DNA of 64,000 bases, from contig OZ020265.1 of NCBI GenBank assembly GCA_963971285.1, forward strand, positions 5,806,270 to 5,870,269, given 5' to 3'. The notes under the pieces are model-generated. The model searched no databases and had not been told where the DNA came from. It was given only the letters and a program-made list of their open reading frames with translations. The position numbers and the translations under genes are program-made. The DNA is from Astropecten irregularis (Eukaryota; Echinodermata; Asteroidea; Paxillosida; Astropectinidae). How positions within the stretch are numbered: the first letter of the stretch is position 1; every line of letters begins with the position of its first letter. Positions 24,470-64,000 of the stretch are shown in pieces.

Positions 24470-24586
24470 ATGGAGCCGGAGGAAAGGTGGCAGCCTACCC
24501 TGAAAGTGTATTGCCCACTTAAGGCTGGAAGCATCGATGGGACGGATACCAGACCACATGATAAAGCAGTAGAGAGAGCAATGAAG
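24470..24586 (+). CDS. SNRNP35: SNRNP35 coding exon 1
   Basis: 117 nt, residues 1-39 ([20 protein letters not shown] onward), donor GTATGT. A TTACAG acceptor-like site lies about 13 bp before the ATG, so a separate 5' UTR exon is likely. Confidence 0.92.
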
Positions 24587-27500
24587 GTATGTGTACAAAG
24601 ACCCAGTAACTGGGGCGCTGAACTCCTTTTTTTAATTGTGTGTGTTTTGCATGTGCACAGTCAAGCGGCAGGCAAAATTGTGTGGAGCAGAGCCACACAA
24701 GATGGCCACCGTTCGTTCGTGATCGTCTGGGTTTTAGTCAGAAAACATCAATTTTCATCACACGGAATGATCATGAGTCGAGTAAAAGAAATAAGCTGAA
24801 TTTCATCCCGGCAATCGGAGAAGAGATTGAACAATTTTTAAGCCAATCTGTGATGTCTTTATTGTCACTTGGGGACATGTTGGCGCAAGTACCGTGAAGT
24901 ACAACACATTTAACCCTATGTGATTCTCTGGGGCGCTAGACCGACCGTCAACCCCCCCCCCCCCCCCAAAAAAAAAAAAATTAGAAAGGGAGTTCAGCGC
25001 CCCAGTTACTGGGTCTAGTGTACATGTATGTGAATGCATGTATCAGATGCTTTAGGAGACCGAGCACATTAGGTTTAAAGGGCGGCTGCAGTGCTTTTTT
25101 CAGTCAGGTTATTTTATTGCCTTCATACAGAGAATATACTGACAAATAATGAATGGCAAGTCTTATTTTGGTTTCAAACTAGCATTTGGTTTTCCTTTTA
25201 ATGGCTTTGTAAAACGGGGGATTTTCACGCATACTCATGTAGGGAACCAACTGCCAAAATATAATGAAAAAACATAAGAAATGAAGAGGCAAACTTGACC
25301 TACAGAAATGGTTTGGTAAAAAAATTACACCACCAGTTGAGTGAAAGGAACATATATGGCAAAATAAAACCATTGAGGAGGAAAAGGTCTGTCAGAAACC
25401 TATAAAACAACTGCAACTTTTTGTGCACAAATCAATTGGGTTACTGCTCTCAGTTCCCCAGATGACATCACAGTTTTGCTCATGAATATGGAAATGCTAA
25501 TTAGCATACAAAAAAACACACCTGTTTTTAACCCTGAATTAGTGTGAGGAAGCGAGTAAAATTACAATCCCCATGTACAGTTTTTTTATTGCCACATGTT
25601 CAAGCCATAATATTCCCATTGCAGAGACCCTTTAATATAATTCAATAGAATTTGGGATTCTAACCACCAGAATACTGTACCGGTGCTCTTACCAACTGAG
25701 CTATCCAGCCCTGTGTTGGTGATGACACCAAAGTACATAGTACCTTCAATTTGATGTCTTATTTTTGGTGTGTCATTTCCCTTGGTCAATTGTGTTGGTC
25801 AGTTTGATTGGTCATACAGATGGGTCATATGGGTTGGGCATTTTAATGCATTTTTGGTTTCCTCATTTTGTTTGTTTATTTTGTTGTTGCAGGCTATCTA
25901 CAAACCAAATAAGAACGTGCATGGAGACCCTGAATGTACACTGTTCGTAGGGAGGTTGGATCTAGATACATCGGAGAACACACTGAAGAAGGTACACTTA
26001 TATGGAAAAACAAAACCAGGGTCGCTTTCACCAAACTCATCGTACTCATCATAACTTACTATCTATCGTAGGACTTATGATGCATAGAAGGGAAGGACGT
26101 ACGGTGTACGGTGGGTTATCGTTTGTAACTTGAGTTACGATCGATCACATTTTTTTGTGAAATCGACCCCTATCGACCCGTATCCGGAAGAAGGTACACC
26201 TGAAAAAAAAACAAAAAAACCAGGGGTCAATTTCACCAAACTCATCGTAAGGCGTGCGTGCAAAATAGAAACGTTTGCTTAACCGTGGACCGATTGCCAA
26301 ATGGTTGTACTGCCAACCGATTAAAAGGCCCACACCAAACGATTCACGCCTGAACGCACTCAGAATTGCCCTCCTCCAGCCCTCTGCTGGCAGACAAAAG
26401 AGTGGCAAGTAAACAGTGTTTGTCATTGTTTGTGGATTTGCTGATTTGCTGGCAAAGGTTATACTACAGGGATTAATGTCAGCTGGGTGTTTGAAGCGAG
26501 GGATTATCACGGCCCATTGTTAACTGACATCCCAGGCAAGGTTCATTCTTTTGTCCTAGATCAGCGCAGCCTGAGTGGGGTGGCTTCGTTTTGGACCTCC
26601 CCAAACGATCCTTACAAGCTTCCCAAACGATATGAAGGACTGTTTGGGGCAACCGTTCCACGGTTGAGCTACCGGTTCTATTTTGCACACATGCCTAACT
26701 TACCCATCAATCGTAGGACTTATGATGCATTGCAGCCCTACGTAGGATATGATGGGTTATCCTTCATAACTTGAGTACGATCGATTGAAGGTCTTCTAGG
26801 TGCAATGCTTTGCGATCACAATTAAAGCCCAAATCCATCGCTAAACGGAAAATCGATCACTACTTTGGATTTTCAAAGCGTTATTGAAATCGACCCCAGG
26901 CCTGAAGGTCTGAGGCTTTCCGTTGGCCAGGCTTTTCATTAGCTGGGCCCGACCAGATTTGTAGTTTCTCTTCCTAATATTGATACACATTTTAAGATCA
27001 ATCTTCAATAGCTTGTTTGTGAAATCAACCAAACATTTGTCTTCACTCATTGAACTCCCTGTCTAGATATTCTCCAAACACGGCGATATCCATCACATAC
27101 GTCTCATCAGAGACATAGTGACTGGTTTGTCCAAGCAGTATGCCTTCGTGGAGTTTACCAAGCAGCGATACGCAGCCAGAGCTCTGAGGGCCACCAACCA
27201 TCTGAACGTAGAGGGCAGGGAGATCCTTGTGGATTGGGAATGCGAGCGCGACCTACCTAAATGGATTCCCAGAAGGCTAGGTGAGTGAGGGGTGTCACTA
27301 GGCCTGCGGAATGTTTCCTAATTTGGCTCCGGCTCTGGCTCTGGCTCTGGTTCAGATTCCGACTCCAGCTTTGGCTTGGCTTTCGCTCTGGCTTCAGCTC
27401 CGGCTGTGGTTCCAGCTGTGGCTCCAGCTGTGGCTCCAGCTGTGGCTCCATCTGTGGCTCCGGCTGTGGCTCCAGCTGTGGCTCCGGTTGTGGCTCAAGC

Positions 27501-29412
27501 TGTGGCTCCGGCTGTGGCTCCGGCTGGGGCTCCAGCTATGGCTCCAACTGAAGCTCCGGCTGTGGCTCCAGCTATGGCTCCAGCTGAAGCTCCGGCTGTG
27601 ACTCCAGCTCTAGCTCCAGCTGCGGTTCCTCCTGTGGCTCCGGCTATGGCTCCAGCTGTGGCTCCGGCTGTGGCTCCAGCTGTGGCTCCAGCTGTGGCTC
27701 CAGCTATGGCTCCAGCTGAAACTCCGGCTGTGGCTCCAGCTGTGGCTCCAGCTATGGCTCCAGCTGAAGCTCCGGCTGTGGCTCCAGCTATGGCTCCAGC
27801 TGAAGCTCCGGCTGTGGCTCCAGCTCTAGCTCCAGCTGCGGTTCCTCCTGTGGCTCCGGCTATAGCTCCAGCTGTGGCTCCGGCTGTGGCTGCAGCTGCG
27901 GCTGCAGCTGTGGCTCCAGCTGTGGTTCCGGGTGTGGCTCCGGCTTCAGCTCCGGCTGTGGCTCCGGCTCCAGCTACAGTTGTGGCTACAGTTGTGGCTT
28001 CAGCTGTGGCTCTAGCTCCGGCTGTGGATCCGGCTGTGGCTCCGGCTGTGGCTCCGGCTTTTCGGTAATCCGAAATGCCGAGAATATAGTTTGAGGCCCA
28101 TATCACACAAGGCAATTTACAGGCAAGCAGTTTCAGGCAATCTCCAAGAAGAACTTCTGAAGTAGCATTCATCTTAAAATCTTGATATGATTTTATAGGG
28201 GATAATGAGGAACTGCTAGGAAAGTGAGGTTTGTGAGATTGGAACTTTCCTGTTTGATATGGTGTAGTTGGTTGCCTGTAAAAATTGGCTAGAGATCTAT
28301 GAGCCTTTACGAAAACCAGACTTGAGGCTAGGCTAGGAACTTATTACGCTACCACTATTTGAGGCCCACAAAATGAAATAAAGGGATTGTGCCCCATGAT
28401 GAAGCCGAAGAGAGGTTCCAGCTTCACCATGTATCTCAAGCCCTTCATTTCATTTAGAACACAAAATGGTGGTATCAAAATAAACCCCAAGCCGTACTGT
28501 AGCCTCAAGCCTCACAAATAAGGCCTGAAGGTTTGAATGGTTTATGTGGTAGCGCCCTCTATTGGCCAATTAAGGGAACACAATATGGAATAGTGCAGTG
28601 GCATAGTGATCTTGCGTGTCTTTATACTCAAGATCTTGTAAATTTAGTTTCTTAAAAAGAGAGTTTCAGATGCTGGTTATTATTATAATTATTTCTGATC
28701 TTCTCATCCATTTATGTGTATCTTTACTTGAATGTTCTTGTCCTCTTGTCATTTAGCATTTTGAGAAAGATCCTGCTATGATCGAAACGAGTCAGACCCT
28801 CCTATTAACTGCAGGCATAATTAATTTTTCTCGGCAGGTGGTGGTTTTGGTGGCAAGAAGGAGTCGGGACAGCTACGTTTCGGAGGAGTAGACAGGCCCT
28901 TCCGCCGACCTATCGTCATCAACAGGGACAATCCCGGTCGAGATCGGTCCTCACAGAGCAGACACAGGGATGACCAGAGAGCCGAGTTTCGCATGGGAGA
29001 GGGCGACAGATACACCAGCAGGGAGGACGACAGAGCTCGCAACAGGGAGGGCGACAGAGCTCGCAACAGGGAGGACGACAGAGATCTTGGCAGAGAGGGC
29101 GACAGAGATCGTCGGGACAGAGACAGGAGGATCAGAGACGACGAGAGACGGTACGACAGACCCGGGAACAGAGACCGTCACAGAGATAGAGATACTGACA
29201 GATACCCAGATAGAGAAAGTAATCAAAGAGATTCCAGGGATAGAATCAGTCAACAGGATCGGCGTCGCCTACCCGATGACAACCTCACAAAGAGTGAGAA
29301 TGCATCACGCTCTCAGGACATTGTCATCAAAACAGAACCTCATGCATCTACGGAACCACAAGGCACAGCATTGGATTCCATCATTATGAACATCAAGCAA
29401 GAAAAATTATGA
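24470..29412 (+). CDS. SNRNP35: U11/U12 small nuclear ribonucleoprotein 35 kDa protein
   Basis: Component of the minor (U12-type) spliceosome, the U11/U12 counterpart of U1-70K. Coding exons: 24470-24586, 25893-25991, 27067-27280, 28838-29412. Phases close to 334 residues. Family landmarks: [20 protein letters not shown] near the N-terminus, [20 protein letters not shown] with RNP2 (LFVGRL, 56-61), RNP1 KQYAFVEF (95-102), then [23 protein letters not shown]. The RNP1 Gly is replaced by Gln96. The C-terminal tail from about residue 175 is a long mixed-charge Arg/Asp/Glu repeat and makes the protein longer than the roughly 246-residue human protein. All introns here are GT-AG. Start Met chosen by alignment to the family start and the AGC-ATG-G context. 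Confidence 0.94.
24599..25016. mobile_element. Foldback MITE with 28-bp perfect ends, just after the SNRNP35 exon 1 donor
   Basis: AGACCCAGTAACTGGGGCGC... at 24599-24626 is exactly complementary to 24989-25016. It starts 12 bp after the exon 1 boundary. The interior has a C-tract/A-tract. Confidence 0.78.
25655..25735 (-). mobile_element. tRNA-derived SINE head fragment (SNRNP35 intron 1)
   Basis: Reverse strand shows GGCTGGATAGCTCAGTTGGT AAGAGC and GGTACAGTATTCTGGTGGTT. The B box has decayed. Confidence 0.6.
25893..25991 (+). CDS. SNRNP35: SNRNP35 coding exon 2 (RRM start)
   Basis: 99 nt, phase 0, encoding [20 protein letters not shown] onward with RNP2. The acceptor follows a T-rich tract (TTGTTGTTGCAG). 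Confidence 0.94.
26028..26168. repeat. Foldback element GGTCGATTTCAC type (SNRNP35 intron 2)
   Basis: GTCGCTTTCACCAAACTC left and GTGAAATCGACCCC right; internal ATCGTAGGACTTATGATGCA. Starts about 37 bp after the exon 2 donor. Another copy lies at 39228-39355. Confidence 0.62.
26224..26896. repeat. Second GGTCGATTTCAC element, split by an inverted-repeat insert
   Basis: The outer ends GGTCAATTTCACCAAACTCA (26224) and TGAAATCGACCCC (26896) are interrupted at about 26255-26697. The insert has its own inverted ends GTGCAAAATAGAA and TTCTATTTTGCAC. Confidence 0.65.
27067..27280 (+). CDS. SNRNP35: SNRNP35 coding exon 3 (RRM end)
   Basis: 214 nt, encoding [20 protein letters not shown] through KWIPRRL plus one base. 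Acceptor TGTCTAG, donor GTGAGT. Contains RNP1. Confidence 0.95.
27303..28065. repeat. GC-rich GGCTCC/AGCTGT minisatellite (SNRNP35 intron 3)
   Basis: About 760 bp of 12-bp-like units GTGGCTCCAGCT/GTGGCTCCGGCT, with a larger repeated block (around 27570-27650 and 27760-27860). All frames are open over long stretches, giving Ala-Pro or Gly-Ala rich frames. No start, splice or conservation signal supports a protein. Confidence 0.85.
28298..28530. repeat. Family D foldback MITE copy (SNRNP35 intron 3)
   Basis: Inverted ends GACTTGAGGCTAGGC and GTAGCCTCAAGCC. The interior has the paired motifs CCCTTCATTTCATTT and AAATGAAATGAAGGG-like segments. Confidence 0.6.
28838..29412 (+). CDS. SNRNP35: SNRNP35 terminal coding exon (Gly-rich hinge and RD/RE tail)
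   Basis: 575 nt ending in TGA at 29410-29412. Begins [16 protein letters not shown]. Then come charged repeats such as [12 protein letters not shown] encoded by near-identical 27-30 bp DNA repeats around 28995-29110. It ends IMNIKQEKL. Confidence 0.94.
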
Positions 29413-30110
29413 GGGAGAGAAGCTGGGCTCAGTCAGCGAAAAGCCTGACCAGGCTCTGGGCTTTGCCCGGGGTCTTTGGCTTCTAGAATCCATAGCCTTG
29501 AACTATCACCTTCAAGCCCCTGCTGTGTCCTGGGGATGGGCCCTGGTTGAAAAGCCAGGCCAGGACTTTGCATTGTATGTGTGGTCTTGGGCTTCTAGAA
29601 TCTCCAGCCTTGAACTATCAACTTCAAGTCCCTGCTGTGTCCTGGATCATAGTTGAAAAGCCTGGCCAGGCTCTGGGCTTTGCCCGGGGTCTTTGGCTTC
29701 TAGAATCCATAGCCTTGAACTATCACCTTCAAGCCCCTGCTGTGTCCTGGATCATAGTTGGAAAGCCTGACCAGGCCTGGGCTTTGCCTGGGCTCTTGGG
29801 CTTCTATAATCCCCAGCCTTGAACTATCAACTTCAAGCCCCTGCTGTGCCCTGGATCATACCGGTAGTTGGCCCTATAAACCTGATTGACAGATTGAGTC
29901 CACATTGATCATGGACAGTATCCAGAAGCCAGGCTTGATTGATTTCAGGCCTGGCTTTACTATTTTTTATCCTGAAAGAGTCAGAAACTTTTTGTGTGTA
30001 TTATTTTGGCAGTGTTGACTTTCCGTTGCATTCATGGTGAACCTGAATTTATAGTCTCTTCATTTTTGTGTTGCTGCCTTAAAGCTTAATGGTTCTGTCC
30101 ACAATAAAAT
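29413..30110 (+). other. SNRNP35 3' UTR with AATAAA signal
   Basis: A canonical AATAAA lies at 30103-30108. The interval includes the four-copy tandem repeat described separately. The end of the transcript is inferred from this signal only. Confidence 0.5.
29438..29865. repeat. Four-copy 106-bp tandem repeat in the SNRNP35 3' UTR
   Basis: Units begin GAAAAGCCTGACCAGG at 29438, 29549, 29655 and 29760. They carry GGCTTCTAGAATC, CCTTGAACTATCA and CCCCTGCTGTGTCCTGG. They start 26 bp after the stop codon. The related AGCCTGGCCAGGC element appears at 2930-3070 and 26895-26950. Confidence 0.78.
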
Positions 30111-32320
30111 GTGACTCGCTCTTCGAAAATGAGTCATATGTCAATCAGCATGTTTACAAGTTATGGCTAATGAAACATGGGAAGAGTTTGTAGAATTATA
30201 GGATCATTCTGTATTTTTAGAATTAGTTTATCTGTAGAATGTAGAATGCTACAGACCTTAAACACAGACCATATTAAACCTCATGAAGCATTCTTTCTCA
30301 TCATACAGATAACTCAGTTTGTCAAATGTGTGACTTATGCCTCATTTTCACAGAGCCGGTCACAAATATGCTCATTATTCATAATAATAGACCGCCCTCT
30401 TGTGTGCTTTACATACCTGCATGCGACTTTTCCAGGTGCCGTTTTCGTAAAGAGGATGTTCAACACTCAACAAACCTCGCTTTATTTTTTAGAACTATAA
30501 TCCTGAAATTACTTCACACGAGAAAAAAATATTTATCTCACACTGAACACAGAAAGAGAGTCTTTTTGGATGATTTTTTTTCTCAGCCCGCAAGCTCCCT
30601 AAAATTCATATTCTCTGTCAGAATTTCGTCAATGGGGGCAGCAGACAAATCTGTGTCATTTCGTGACTTAAAGGTAGTATCAAACTTTGGTAAGAAACCA
30701 AAACAGAAATGTTCACAGATTTACGTATGACTTTCAGGGTATGAAGATGGTGGTGGTAGAAACATACCGTTAACATTTTTCCGCCTGAAATTGTGTATTT
30801 ATCCAGAAATTAGTAAAACAACGACCAAAAATCTTTTTGATCTTTTAAAAGATCACAAATAAAAGAGAAAAGACTTAAGAAATACTGTGGCTGTTTTTCA
30901 CTGTTTTCTCAAAAAGTGGCCAACGTATGGGACTGAAATTTTCACAGATTACTAAAATAACTGTATCGTCCTTGATATTTTTGCCCATTAATCTGTACAG
31001 TATTTCTTTGACAAAAACCAATGTATGATATTACCTTTAATACACAAAAGCATCATGTTTCCTTTTTTTAATCACTACCGGTACCTGAGAAATAAATCAA
31101 AATGTCAATAATTTTAATACCTTCATCTGATTTATCATTTTATTTGATTCGCTTTTGAAATCGGCACCGAGGTGATTTAAGCAAATATTATTCTCAAAGT
31201 ACTAAATAAAACTCTATAAGTTAACTGAAAAATAACTATCTTACTGTAAATAAAATGGACGGAAACATCATTCCATTAAAATATATCTACAATCGCATAG
31301 AAAAAAATATTCATCATTTCGTTAATAAATTACTTTTTATTAATTTTTAGGGGCTTTGTAAAAATCAAATTAAAGATATTAAATTTTCCAATCAGTTTTA
31401 TCAAAGCAATAAGAAAAACACAACACAAATATCTACAAACACACACTGTGCCAAAATGTTTTTTTTTTACATATACATAAAGCATCATATTTTCATGGCA
31501 CTACAATAATTAATTAAAATAATATGCTCTTTGAAAAATTAATTATTAATTGCACAACATTTAATTCATGAAAAATTTATTACTCAAAGCACATCAAAAA
31601 CTAAAACAAAAGTCAAATAAAAAAAAACATGATCCAATGCGACACGTTTAGAATCGATCTGCGCACTTCTGCGTTCGAAAACGAGGCTGCAGTCACGTGT
31701 CCGCTTCTCAAACACGCATGTGCGTGTACATACACAATATACTTTCACGGTCTGCTAAATGTGAAGTACGCAAGCTCGTACCTGAGCTGAGAATGTAATG
31801 TTCATCTAACGCAGGCAGATGGGAGGCGCGGCCGAAGTAATTCACACCACAGAGAGCCTCGGTTTCGATGCGGACATGCGCAGACGTCGCTAATGTGAAA
31901 TCGAATCTCGCTCCAGTCATGTTTGACTTTGTTCACTTTTCAATTAAATAGTTTAAAAGTTGAAATCATATTACGCACGTGCAAACATTGTCATATGTTA
32001 TTTATCGCATGTCGTTTTGGAAAAAAAAAAACGTTTTGGCCTGTCATAATTATTCCATTGCCTGGGCCTTATTTACACTGTATAACACATGACTTGAACA
32101 TAACTACGAGCTAAATAAAGGGTATGCAAATCATGATTTAACTTCATGTAAAAACTAATAGGGTGCCACCAAGAGTTTGCAAGGCGTTGGCCAATCACAA
32201 TGCGTGTATAATCAGCGCCCATCAAAGTAAACCTTTGCCATTAGAAAGGTACTTGACCTACGGTTTATAAAATATTACACAAAATGTGGCACACTCACGC
32301 AACGCATTTTTCAATAAAAA
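30110..32320. other. Convergent intergenic region between SNRNP35 and RFX6
   Basis: Contains a family A MITE (30668-31040), AT-rich sequence (31040-31640) with no visible feature, a decayed SINE-like end near 31890-31945, and a half foldback at 32160-32250. Confidence 0.5.
30668..31040. mobile_element. Family A MITE copy with TTAA flanks
   Basis: Intact inverted ends and TTAA on both sides. Lies between the convergent SNRNP35 and RFX6 genes. Confidence 0.74.
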
Positions 32321-32324
32321 CAAC

Positions 32325-32680
32325 ACTGTGGTCCTCATACAAACCACACGGGTCCTCAGAAGTACTATGGTGGTCCTCAAAAGTACTACAGTGGTCCTCA
32401 GAAGTACTACAGTGGTCCTCAGAAGGATTGTAGTTCTCCTCAGAAGATCAGTGTAGTGATACTATAAGAAGTACTATATGGTCCTCGGAAGTAATACAAT
32501 AGTCCTCGGTAGTACTTAGATGGTCCTCATAGGCAACGGTATGGTCTTAAGAAGTTCTGCGGTGGTCCTCAGATATAATATAATGGCACTTACAAAATCT
32601 TAACGATGGTCCTTGAAGTATTCAGAAGAATACAGTGGTCCCCGTAAGAGCCAGAGTAACTGTCCTCAGAGGCTATACAT
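32325..32680. repeat. Degenerate 21-bp tandem repeat TGGTCCTCAGAAGTACTACAG
   Basis: About 12-15 decayed units; the phrase GTCCTC spaced about 20 bp. Downstream of RFX6. Further GAGGACAA-bearing phrases recur at 32850-32905 and, inside an RFX6 intron, at 33625-33905. Confidence 0.65.
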
Positions 32681-32964
32681 CGTAGTTTTTGACCTCAATG
32701 GCCCATAACATTAGGCACAGTACTAGTGATGTCCACACAAGCTATACACATGCTCCTGTTTTACATACTGTCCGAAGACAATAAGGTATTGTCTTCTATT
32801 GTCCCAGGTCTTCAATACTCTCCCATGCACAGACTAAGCACATTATTGTGTACGACCGAGGACATCTTCCAACAAATGAAGTCCGTTCGAGGACAATAGT
32901 GGTTTCATTGTTCTTCCTCTATCCAATTGTCCTCGGTTTAATACAGTTCATGTACACGCATTCT

Positions 32965-33179
32965 GGAGCCAATTTCACGGCGCTCCTTGGCACAGAAATT
33001 TGCTAAGCATGACGTTTCTGTCTTAACAAAAACATGATTAACAACCATGTGTTGTGTATCATTTGTTGTTCACTGACGATGAATATCAAACGAATTTTTT
33101 AACGGTGGTGTGTTTTATCGGGCAAGACATTTTGTGCTAAGCAAATTTTTGTGCTGAGCAGCTCCATGAAATTGGCCCC
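32965..33179. mobile_element. Family B MITE in the RFX6 3' UTR
   Basis: GGAGCCAATTTCACGGCG left and TGAAATTGGCCCCT right. The right end is 15 bp beyond the RFX6 stop codon, so it is transcribed unless the mRNA ends sooner. A minus-strand ATTAAA (32942-32937) just past the element is a possible poly(A) signal. Confidence 0.73.
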
Positions 33180-33194
33180 TGACAATATGAGGCA

Positions 33195-62503
<29,309 letters not shown>

Positions 62504-63159
62504 CTGGTAAGAACAAAAGAATATAACAAATAAATATTAAGTTATCACTAAGTGCAATTTGTAACTGTTTAAGCCAGCCGTTTGCGATGTTAATAGTTAA
62601 CACAATTAACGACAATTAACGACAATTACGACTACAAAGTTAGACTTGCGACTCATGAAATGAACTTCAAAATTCTAACGCTTATATAGGCTTACACCGT
62701 AGAAAAACTTTTGAAAACCGTTTGCAAAAAGGGGATGGCTTCTGGAAAAAGCCCTGTTATCATACAGATAATTGTCACAGATATTTAATAGGAATATCAA
62801 GTTCGACTAATTTGTCAACCACGGAGGGGGGTGGGGGGGTGTTGCATGGTAGTCTTTACACAAAAAGATGCCTGGGTACCAGGTACAACCTATAAACGGT
62901 TGACAAATTGTCCCTACTTTGCCGCTATTGAATTTTGTCAAAACGCCCTCATGGTCAGAGCACCAGTGTAAAAATCACCATGACTACGCACAAGTGCTCT
63001 TTATTAGAGAATCAACACATTGACTGCGAGCAATTCATATAAACATGGTGTTAACAGCGTAGTCTATAAGCAGTAACAATTACTGTGTGTAACAGCAGTG
63101 GAATGTGTCCGACTCGCCAGCACTCGGCCCTATGACAGCAGAAATTACATTCACGAGGC

Positions 63160-63410
63160 AAATTAAAGGCAGCGTACAGGATTTGCAAGGCCTCCAATAA
63201 AATATTGAGTTTCAGAGAGAAAATGGACTTAACAGTTCGTAAACAGTCACCATGGGAAATCTTGGTTCATCAGATGCTGGGTTTTTCAAGGAAATCAATA
63301 TTAAGTGTCTTTTAAAAAGATTGTTCGTCCTAACGATTTAGTAGCATTTCGAAAGCGAAGTTTAAGACCTTCACTTCTGTTTAAGTACCAACGCACATCT
63401 TTGCAAATCC
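63160..63410. repeat. Dispersed repeat, inverted copy 2
   Basis: GGCAGCGTACAGGATTTGCA through ACTTCTGTTTAAGTACCA, complementary to 52580-53080. Confidence 0.6.
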
Positions 63411-63615
63411 AATACGGGCCCTTTAATAGTGAATTGAAGGTGTTTTTTTTTCAGAAATCGGGGAAAATGTTATGTTCTCCCTGAGTTGAGTATAGAGCTG
63501 TATATACCATGGACCTGGAATCTTACTGTGGCCCCTAACGACTTCAGTTTAGGTTTGGGATTAGTCATTGTCATCAATTTTGAAGAGCAGTTTTGGCAAG
63601 TTGTAATTGTTCAGT

Positions 63616-63950
63616 AAAGGTAGCTTTATACTTGGGTTATTGCCAAAGATTCATAGGCTAAAATATCAAGAAAGCTACAGTAACAGTCATCTGTGACATT
63701 TCCAGTCCCATACGGCGCCCACGTTGTGAGAAAACAGTGAAAACGCTCGCAGTATTTTCAAGTCTATTAATAAGCCTGAGATCAAAACTGTTTTTGATCT
63801 TTGGTTGTAGTCTTTTCTGGATAAATGCAGCATTTCGGGCAGTCACATTTTAACGGTATGTTTCTACCATCACCATCCCTGTAAGTTATAGGCAAATATG
63901 TGAAGATTTCTGTTTTGGTATGCTACCAAAGTATGACTTTGCCTTTAAAG
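63616..63950. repeat. Degenerate family A copy
   Basis: AAAGGTAGCTTTATACTTGG left and TACCAAAGTATGACTTTGCC right, with the CCCATACGGCGCCCAC interior. Confidence 0.6.
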
Positions 63951-64000
63951 TTGAAGCACAATTTTCTGTTTAGAACAGGGTCTGACATAAGGGACAAGAT

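Noticed and set aside
24640-24897. Open frames between 24470 and 24897 extending SNRNP35 exon 1
   Set aside because: They lie in a foldback MITE beyond a canonical GTATGT donor. The next true exon joins in phase at 25893.
27376-28172. Ala-Pro and Gly-Ala rich frames of about 230 residues
   Set aside because: GC-rich 12-bp minisatellite inside SNRNP35 intron 3, open on both strands. No protein evidence.
25991-28838. U12-type (minor) introns in SNRNP35 itself
   Set aside because: Would be an attractive feedback loop, but all donors are ordinary GTATGT/GTACAC/GTGAGT types with AG acceptors. No ATATCCTT or GTATCCTT donor is present.

Overview
This is a window of animal nuclear DNA. The evidence is multi-exon genes with GT-AG introns, many short inverted-repeat DNA transposons (MITEs), tRNA-derived SINEs, a LINE fragment and abundant mini/microsatellites. 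Gene content and divergence point to a marine invertebrate deuterostome, most likely an echinoderm or hemichordate. The species assignment is inference only.

Three protein genes can be assembled exon by exon. (1) A complete Ras GTPase gene lies on the minus strand (start codon 19122-19120, stop 6863-6861). It encodes 188 residues with a polybasic tail and a CVLL prenylation box. Its P-loop exon is present twice in tandem, 79 bp apart. The two copies encode exactly the same 16 complete codons but differ at eight synonymous third positions. Each copy is 49 nt, so only a transcript carrying exactly one of them stays in frame. (2) SNRNP35 (U11/U12 snRNP 35K, minor spliceosome) lies on the plus strand in four coding exons (24470-29412). 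(3) RFX6, a winged-helix transcription factor, lies on the minus strand with 13 coding exons visible from 62503 down to the stop at 33195. Its 5' end, with the start of the DNA-binding domain, lies beyond the right edge.

Layout: 1-6200 is intergenic and full of repeats. 6200-19122 is Ras with its 3' UTR. 19123-24469 is the divergent intergenic region between Ras and SNRNP35. 24470-30110 is SNRNP35 with a repeat-bearing 3' UTR. 30110-33194 separates the convergent SNRNP35 and RFX6. 33195-64000 is RFX6, including a 12 kb intron. No pathway link between the three genes is evident.

Most non-coding sequence is explained by a few repeat families. Family A has a TTAA target and a piggyBac-like structure (about 20 copies and fragments). 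Family B has ends beginning GGGGCCAATTTCAT (8 copies). Family C has ends made of AGGCTC hexamers, which have expanded into long arrays. Family D is a GC-richer foldback. Family E has ends reading TGCATTCGTTTAGCT. A tRNA-derived SINE with clear A and B boxes is also dispersed. Nesting is extensive, including a 990 bp hAT-like element with an exact 8 bp target duplication. The most unusual observation is the duplicated, protein-identical Ras P-loop exon pair.
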